Shown here: positions 34,481 through 41,383 of the stretch, piece by piece
Position numbering within the stretch: the first letter of the stretch is position 1
Layout: each line of letters opens with the position of its first letter
NCBI GenBank assembly: GCA_028456385.1
Contig: JALNQF010000356.1
Span: forward strand, 1-41,383
Source of the DNA: Ophiosphaerella korrae
Taxonomy: Eukaryota; Ascomycota; Dothideomycetes; Pleosporales; Phaeosphaeriaceae
Length of the DNA stretch: 41,383 nucleotides
Direction of reading: 5' to 3'
Made by a program: the position numbers and the translations under genes
Notes under the pieces: generated by a model
What the model was told of the DNA's origin: nothing
Seen by the model: the letters and a program-made list of their open reading frames with translations, nothing else
The model's database searches: none

Positions 34481-37400
34481 ATAACTACTTTACTTACTAT
34501 TCTAATAAGATAGGATCTAGATATTTCTTTTATAAGAGATCTAGATATAAATAGAACTAAGAAGAGTATATAAATATAATATATAAATAATACCTATAGA
34601 ATAAGTAGAAAGTAGAGTACTTTCTAGAAATAACTAAAGAAGATATAAATACGAGCAAGATACTTATAAATAACTAATATATTAATCTAATCTAGTAAAC
34701 CTATACGCTTAAGAAGTATAAATAATATAAAGAGATTAAGATACTCTAAAGATTCTAGTAAAAGATAAATAAAGATTATAAGATTAAGTCTTTTTTAAGT
34801 AAATAGCTAACGTAAAATATATATCTAGAAGATATAATGCTATTAATACTAAAAGACTTATTAAACTCCTAGTAAAGATAGGAGGAAAAAGAATAAAAGT
34901 ATTAGTAGATTTAGAGTTATTTATAAACCTAATTATACCTAAAGTAGTAGAATAAGTAAGACTTAAACTATAAGTAAAAAAGACACTATATCTAATCTAT
35001 ATCGCGAATAGATAACTAATACTAAGAAACCTAATAGTTAGTAATAAAGTAACTATAGAGATTATTATTTAAAGATATAGTATAAGGATTACTCTAGACG
35101 TATTAGTTTTAGCTAATAAAGATATTATACTAGGACTCTTATAGCTATAAGAGTTTAATCTTAGAGTTAATTAGAAAAACTAGAACCTCTTATTTAATAA
35201 CTACGAAGACGTATGTAGATCTAAGCCTACGTATTAGTAGTGTTTAATAGTAGATAAGAAAGTACTATACAAGATAGTAGCTTTAATAGTAACTTATTAA
35301 GAGAGAATAAGTAACTCTATAAGTACTAGTAAGGCGCTAAGCTAAGAAGTAAGAGTAGAAGAGTAATATATAACTTCTAAGATCCTAGAATAATATAAGA
35401 AGTTTAGCTACTTATTTGTAAAAGAAATAGATATACTAGTATTACTTAAGTACTAACTCTAAGACTACATAATTAAGTTATAAGAAAGAAAGGAGCTACC
35501 TTTTAAGCCTATTTACTAATTAATAGAGAGTAAATTAGTAATACTCTAAGAAAGACTAAATAGAGACCTAAAGAAAAGATATATATAAGAATCCTTATTA
35601 TTAGTAGGATTTCTAATTCTCTTTATACTAAAGAAGAAGAGACTACTAAGAATATATATAGACTACTAAAAACTAAATAATATTATAGTAAAAGACTACT
35701 ACTTACTACTAAATATAGATAAACTCTAAGATAAGCTAAGCTAAGCTAAGATTTTTATAAAGCTAGACCTAAAGGATAGATACTACCTAATAAGAATTAA
35801 AGTAAGTAAAGAGTAAAAGATAGTATTCTAAATATACTATAGATATTATAAGTATATAGTAATACTCTTTAGACTAATAAATATACTAGTAACGTTCTAA
35901 AGACTAATTAACAATATATTATAAGAATACTTAGATAAGTTTATTATAGCTTACTTAGACAATATACTAATATATTCTAAAGAAGAAGGTAAGTACGTAG
36001 AGTAAGTAATAATAGTACTATAGTACTTAGACTAATACAACCTATAACTAAAGCTAAAGAAGTATAAATAGTATAAGATAGAAGTAAAGTTTCTAGGATA
36101 TATAATAGGTATTAATAAAGTTAAGATAAGCTAAGAAAAAATTAAAGTAGTAGAAGAATAGAAAGAACCTAAGATAGTTAAAGACGTATAATTATTTCTA
36201 AGATTTATTAACTTTAATTAATACTTTATAGAGAGATTTTTAAAGAAAGTACTACTACTTATAAAGCTTATAAGAAAAGATATAATATAAGAATAGAGAG
36301 TAGAGTAAAAATAAGCTTATAAAGAACTTAAGTAAGCTTATATTATACTACTAGTTTTAAAGTAATTTTATAGTAACAAGACCTTAGTTATTAAGATAGA
36401 TATATCTAATCTAGCTTATAGAGTAATAGTACTACAAAAGTATAAAGAGAAATAGTATCTAATTATATACTATTTAGAGAAGTTTATAGAGTAAAAGAAA
36501 AGATATAATATATATAATAAAGAGCTACTTATAATAGTTAATATACTTAAATATTAAAGAGTATACGCTAAAAGTATAATAGAAGTAATTATTAAGATAG
36601 ATTACAAGAACTTAATATACTTTATAACAAGTAAGAAGTTAAAAGATAAGTAGATATAATAGTTAGAACTACTAAGATAGTATAAATTCAAGATCTAGTA
36701 TATACTAGGTAAAGAGAATAGCTAAGTAAACACACTTAGCTAAAGATATAATATTATAGGAAAGAGATAAGTAGTAAAAAAAGCTATACTCTAAGATAAT
36801 AGATAAAGATACCTAGTACTAAATATACAACTAGTAGAGAAGTAAGAAATTAATAACCTAGTTAGGATTATAAATAAGGTTCTAGAAGAATTATAAGAAG
36901 TAATTATATAATAATACTATAATAACTTAGTATATAAGTACTAAGAGACTATATAAACTATAGAACTAATCTAGAAGAACTATAGATTTAGTAAGATAAA
37001 AGAGAAAGTAACGTAGTTTATTAAAGAATATATAGATTACTAGAAAAATAAGTACAAGATATATATACTTTATAAAGAAATATAAGTAATTAAGATACTA
37101 GAAGAACTATAAATAGACGTTATAATAGACTTTATTATAAGACTACTAATATTAAAGGACCTAGTAATTAGAATAGAATATAATATAATAATAGTAATTA
37201 TAGACTAATTTATAAAATACGCTAAGATAGAGAAATTCTAAAGTAACTATATAGTAGATTAGCTAGGATACGTACTACTAAAAGTACTAATATAAAGATA
37301 TAAGATACTAAAGAGTATTATTAGTAATAGAGATAAGCTTTTTACGTCTAATTACTAGATAACACTACTTATAGTAATAGAGACAAAAAGAAAGCTATTA

Positions 37401-38200
37401 ATAGCCTATTATCTATAGATAGATAGATAGATAGAATAGACTAATAAGATATTAAAGATATACCTAAGGATTTATAGTAATTAGAAGTAAAATAATTAGG
37501 TATTACTATTACTTATAGTATAATTAGTATATAATAATAAGTACTTAGAAGTAATAAGTAAAATACTATATTTTATAAACTATAGGATATACTCTAATTT
37601 ATTTAAGAGAATACTACTAGAACCTAAAATAAAAGTAGTATTAGTTAGAGTAGAAAATATATAAGAACTCTATAATAAAATAAGATAAAAACTAGAAGAA
37701 GCTTAAAAATAAAGTATTTTATATATTAATTAAAAATAAAAAATAGTACTTTAGCTAAAAGAAAGAGATAAAGTATATCTTTATATAAAGAATCTATAAA
37801 CAAAGTAACTTAGTAAAAGACTAGATTATATTAAGGTTAAACTATTTTTAGTTAAAGAAGATAATAAGCTAGTAATAAAAATACTAGAACTACCTAAAAA
37901 TACTAAGGTATACCCTAAGTTCTATATAAGCCTACTAGAACTAGCTAAACTAAAAATACTAGTATAGCGACAATTCTAATATTAGAAAGAGGGGGACAAT
38001 AAGTTTAAAGTTAAAGACCTATAGAGATATTAAGAAATAGGACGCGACGCCTTCTAAAGTATATAGTTTCTCTAAAAGTAGCTAGTAAAATAGAAAAGCT
38101 ACTTAGTAAGTAAAAATATATAGGAACCTAAAGCTAACTTATAGAATTATTAGTAGATACTTAAGAAAGTAAGAAGTAAGTATAATATACTAAGATATAT
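34480..38200 (+). pseudogene. pol pseudogene of C2 (PR-RT-RH-IN-chromodomain)
   Basis: Protease region at ~34865-35140 (KRIKVLVD... then TLDVLVLANKDIILGLL). RT at ~35640-36250: KLNNIIVKDYYLLLNIDKL, FIKLDLKDRYYLIRIK, IVILFRLINILVTF and AYLDNILIYS (YLDN at 35952-35963). RNase H ~36370-36720, with KIDISNLAYRVIV, YNIYNKELL and YILGKEN. Integrase ~36920-37620: zinc-binding region, DVIIDFI (~37117-37137), IIIVIID (~37187-37206) and a degraded TDGQTERTNQ motif at ~37415-37450. A chromodomain-like segment with EPKANL is at ~38085-38150. Many TAG/TAA stops (from CAG, CAA, TGG). Inactive. Confidence 0.82.
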
Positions 38201-38908
38201 AGGATATATAAAGCTATAGCTAGGATATAATAGATATATTAGTAGAAGAAAGTTCTATAATAAACCTAACTATATAGAGCCTATAAAGCGCCTTTAGTTA
38301 TAATAAATTTATCTAATAAGCTAATAGTAGACTAGATAGTAAGAGAAGAGGTAATATTAATAGTAGTAGTAGAATAGTTAAGAACTTACGCTAAGACCTT
38401 ATTACCTTCCTACTCTAACTCTAACGCTAGGTATAAGGCCTTATAACGAGTACGCTCTTTAGTAGATTTTAATATTTTCTTATTACGTAGTAAATAGGTA
38501 ATAATAATAGTAAGAAGTTTTTTATTATTATTAACCTTTTTATAAAACTTTTTATAAGTTTAATTAAGAGACTCCTAAGTTATACTAATATAGAGATACC
38601 TTATATAAGTATACTTAGTATACTTTAGAGTAGAATCTAGTATAATAAAATAAAGTATACCTAAAAAAGAATAATCTAGTATAATAAAATAAAGAATACC
38701 TAAAAAAAAAAAATATAGATAAGGTATTTTAGAAATATAGTTTATAGTAAAGATTTCTAATAAGAGATAAAGTCTATAAGACTATAAAGGAGGTAATATT
38801 ATAGTAAGATAGTTTTTAACTAGAAGGTAAAGTAAACTACTTATAAGCTAGACCTAGCTAATAGAAGCCTAGGCCTAAGGATAGACCTAGCGTAAGAAAA
38901 GGAGATAG
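38200..38908 (+). other. C2 3' untranslated/internal tail with polypurine tract
   Basis: Between the chromodomain and the 3' LTR; no domain recognised. It contains a two-copy tandem repeat at 38634-38710 (unit ~38 bp, containing CTAGTATAATAAAATAAAG), a run of ten or so A near 38700, and the tract AAGAAAAGGAGATAG directly before the LTR, the likely plus-strand primer site. Several GCCTAGG-like motifs near 38865 keep more G/C than the surroundings. Confidence 0.6.
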
Positions 38909-39350
38909 TATTATAATACTAAGTAGTAGGTAAGCTATTATATTACACGTAATTAGGCTAGGTAATATAGTATAGTAGAATACGTAACTATTTAGTAGTA
39001 AACGCTCTAGAGTAAACGCTCTAGAGTAAATACTCTAGAATAAGCGCTCTAGAGTAAACGCTCTAGAGTAAGTACTTAGAAATAAACACTAGATAGTAAG
39101 TATATAAGAATATTAATAGACCTTTATAGACTATTATATTTAATTTCTTTTTTACTTCTTATCTTAATAGAGTATTATAACTAATACTTTAATTAGATTC
39201 TTATCTACTTATTAATACTTATATACTTTATAATACTCTAATAAGAGCTAACTATTAATTAAGCTAAGTAACTAACTTATTTATTAACCTTACCTATCTT
39301 ATAGAAGCCTACTTACCTTTATTACCTTTACTAGTTCTAAAGTCTTAATA
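38909..39350 (+). repeat. 3' LTR of C2 (442 bp)
   Basis: Starts TATTATAATACTAAGTAG after the purine tract and ends AGTCTTAATA; followed by the CTACT duplication and C1 sequence. The palindromic array is at 39001-39078. Confidence 0.93.
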
Positions 39351-41383
39351 CTACTTTACTTACTATTCTAATAAGATAAGATCTAGATATTTCTTTTATA
39401 AGAGATCTAGATATAAATAGAACTAAGAAGAGTATATAAACGTAAGATATAAATAATACTTATAAGATAAGTAGGAAGTAAAGTACTTTCTAGGTATAAC
39501 TAAAGAAGATATAAATACAAGTAAGATACTTATAAATAACTAATATATTAATCTAATCTAGTAAACCTATACGCTAAAGAAGTATAAATAAAATAAAAAA
39601 ATTAAAATACTCTAAGGATTTTAGTAAAAGATAAATAAAGATTATAAGATTAAGTCTTTTTTAAGTAAATAGCTAACGCTAGATATATATCTAGAAGCTA
39701 TAACGCTATTAATACTAAAAGACTTATTAAACTCCTAGTAAAGATAAGAGAAGAAAGAATAAAAGTATTAGTAGATTTAGAGTTATTTATAAACCTAATT
39801 ATACCTAAAGTAGTAAAATAAGTAAGACTCTAACTATAAGTAAAGAAGATACTATATCTAATCTATATTATAAATAGATAACTAATACTAAAAAACTTAA
39901 TAGTTAGTAATAAAGTAACTATAGAGATTATTATTTAAGGATATAGTATAAAGATTACTCTAGATATATTAGTTTTAGCTAATAAAGATATTATACTAAG
40001 ACTCTTATAGCTATAAGAGTTTAATTCTAAAGTTAATTAGAAAAACTAGAACCTCTTATTTAATAACTATAAAGACGTATATAGATCTAAGCCTATATAT
40101 TAGTAGTATTTAATAGTAGATAAGAAGGTACTATATAAGATAGTAGCTTTAATAGTAACTTATTAAGAGAGAATAAGTAACTTTATAAGTACTAGTAGGG
40201 TGCTAGGCTAAGAAGTAAGAGTAGAAGAGTAATACGTAACTTCTAAGATCCTAGAATAATATAAGAGGTTTAGCTACTTATTTATAAAAGAGATAGATAT
40301 ACTAGTATTACCTAAGTACTAACCCTAGGACTATATAATTAAGTTATAAGAAAGAAAAGAGCTACCTTTTAAGCCTATTTACTAATTAATAGAGAGTAAA
40401 TTAGTAATACTCTAAGAAAGACTAAATAGAGACCTAAAGAAAGGATATATATAAGAATCCTTATTATTAGTAGGATTTCTAATTCTCTTTATACTAAAGA
40501 AGAAGAGACTACTAAGAATATATATAGACTACTAAAAACTAAATAATATTATAGTAAAAGACTACTACTTACTACTAAATATAGATAAACTCTAAGATAG
40601 GCTAAGCTAAGCTAAGATTTTTACGAAGCTAGACCTAAAGGATAAATACTACTTAATAAGAATTAAGGTAAGTAAAGAGTAGAAAATAGCGTTCTAAATA
40701 TACTATAGATATTATAAGTATATAGTAATACTCTTTAAACTAATAAATATACTAGTAACGTTTTAAAGACTAATTAATAATATATTATAAGAATACTTAG
40801 ATAAATTTATTATAGCCTACCTAGACAATATACTAATATATTCTAAAAAAGAAAGTAAGTACGTAGAGTAAGTAATAATAGTACTATAGTACTTAGACTA
40901 ATATAACCTATAACTAAAGCTAGAGAAGTATAAATAGTATAAGATAGAAGTAAAGTTTCTAGGATATATAATAGGTATTAATAAAGTTAAGATAAGCTAA
41001 GAAAAAATTAAAGTAGTAGAAGAATAGAAAGAACCTAAGATAGTTAAAGACGTATAATTATTTCTAAGATTTATTAACTTTAATTAATACTTTATAGAGA
41101 GATTTTTAAAGAAAGTACTACTACTTATAAAGCTTATAAGAAAAGATATAATATAAGAATAGAGAGTAGAGTAAAAATAAGCTTATAAGGAACTTAAGTA
41201 AGCCTATATTATACTACTAGTTCTAAAGCAATTTTATAGTAATAAGACTCTAGTAATTAAGATAGATATATCTAATCTAGCTTATAGAGTAATAGCGCTA
41301 TAATAGTATAAAAAGAAATAGTATCTAATTATATACTATTTAGAGAAGTTTATAGAGTAAAAAGAAAGATATAATATATATAA
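39351..41383 (+). pseudogene. C1 gag end and pol pseudogene (PR, RT, start of RNase H), runs off window
   Basis: C1 resumes after C2. It matches 34484-36520 of C2 closely, with differences mostly C/T or G/A. The protease region is ~39735-40000, and RT ~40500-41120 contains KLNNIIVKDYYLLLNIDKL-type sequence and AYLDNILIYS (YLDN at 40818-40829). RNase H begins near 41240 (KIDISNLAYRVIA). TAG/TAA stops throughout. The window ends inside this pseudogene. Confidence 0.83.

Larger units (their letters stand above)
25278..39350 (+). mobile_element. Complete Ty3/gypsy retrotransposon C2 nested in C1, itself carrying E
   Basis: The LTRs are 442 bp each (25278-25719, 38909-39350), with target duplication CTACT at 25273-25277 and 39351-39355. 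The other copy of this internal region (near 34480) has the uninterrupted sequence, confirming the empty site. Without E and one duplicate the element is ~6.9 kb. Order: LTR, gag, (E), gag end, protease, RT, RNase H, integrase, chromodomain, AAAAGGAGATAG tract, LTR. Same family as C1, so C2 transposed into an older copy of itself. RIP-dead. Confidence 0.93.
16233..41383 (+). mobile_element. Ty3/gypsy retrotransposon C1, host of the nested stack (3' end outside window)
   Basis: C1 begins with a 442-bp LTR (TGTTACGATACTAAGC) inserted in the pogo-type gene, left flank GTAAT (16228-16232). Its own sequence occupies 16233-17290, 24334-25277 and 39351-41383; the rest is younger insertions D and C2. 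Joining these pieces gives the same gag-protease-RT-RNase H order as C2, at visibly high identity. All frames carry RIP stops. The integrase, chromodomain and 3' LTR are expected to the right of the window. Confidence 0.88.

Noticed and set aside
17291..39350. Assembly artefact producing duplicated C1/C2 and D/E blocks
   Set aside because: The copies differ at many positions and each has its own 5-bp duplication, so they are distinct insertions.

Overview
The window looks like a filamentous ascomycete chromosome, most like a plant-associated Dothideomycete with an AT-rich/GC-balanced isochore structure. The evidence is repeat-induced point mutation (RIP): over about 85% of the window CpA/TpG (and most CpG) has been converted to TpA, so every repeat-encoded protein is full of TAG/TAA stops. 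There are also short GT..AG introns with CTAAT/CTGAC branch sites, fungal HET and NACHT domains, fungal chromodomain Ty3/gypsy retrotransposons and a DUF1996 secreted protein. Species cannot be named from sequence alone.

Layout. (1) 1-9845: RIP-destroyed Ty3/gypsy material on the + strand. Element A has a 5' LTR ending at 1314, gag and pol to 7604 and a 3' LTR from 7605. It is followed by the 3' end of a related element B, whose LTR carries a 427-bp inverted-repeat element (MITE-like, 9240-9666). Element A also carries a RIP-mutated 165-bp TG..CA element (4546-4710). (2) 9846-14138: a non-RIPed island of normal composition. It holds one intact five-exon gene (10762-12061) for a secreted DUF1996 protein of 361 residues; the rest is apparently non-coding. 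(3) 14139-16232: a broken HET-NACHT (NLR-like heterokaryon-incompatibility type) gene, interrupted by the 5' half of a pogo/Fot1-type transposase gene; both carry lighter RIP. (4) 16233 to the window end: a nested stack of chromodomain Ty3/gypsy elements. C1 (+) inserted in the pogo relic. D (-, 17291-24328) inserted in C1 gag. C2 (+, 25278-39350) inserted further along C1. E (-, 26377-33581) inserted in C2 gag. An un-mutated 165-bp TG..CA element (30755-30919) inserted in E, and C1 resumes at 39351.

The nesting is well supported: D, C2, E and both 165-bp elements each have matching 5-bp target duplications, and paired LTRs agree to the base (430/430, 429/429, 442/442/442 bp). No retroelement protein is functional. 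All five reverse transcriptase cores carry the same Asp-to-Asn change in the YLDD motif, and nearly all zinc-knuckle Cys/His positions have become Tyr.

The only gene likely to be expressed is the DUF1996 gene, isolated between two heterochromatin-like blocks. The most notable signals are the aged/fresh pair of the 165-bp element, the near-coincident insertion points of D and E in their two hosts, a 297-bp identical tract between D and E in otherwise diverged sequence, and the sharp RIP edges around the gene island. I found no convincing new biological system beyond these repeat-biology observations.
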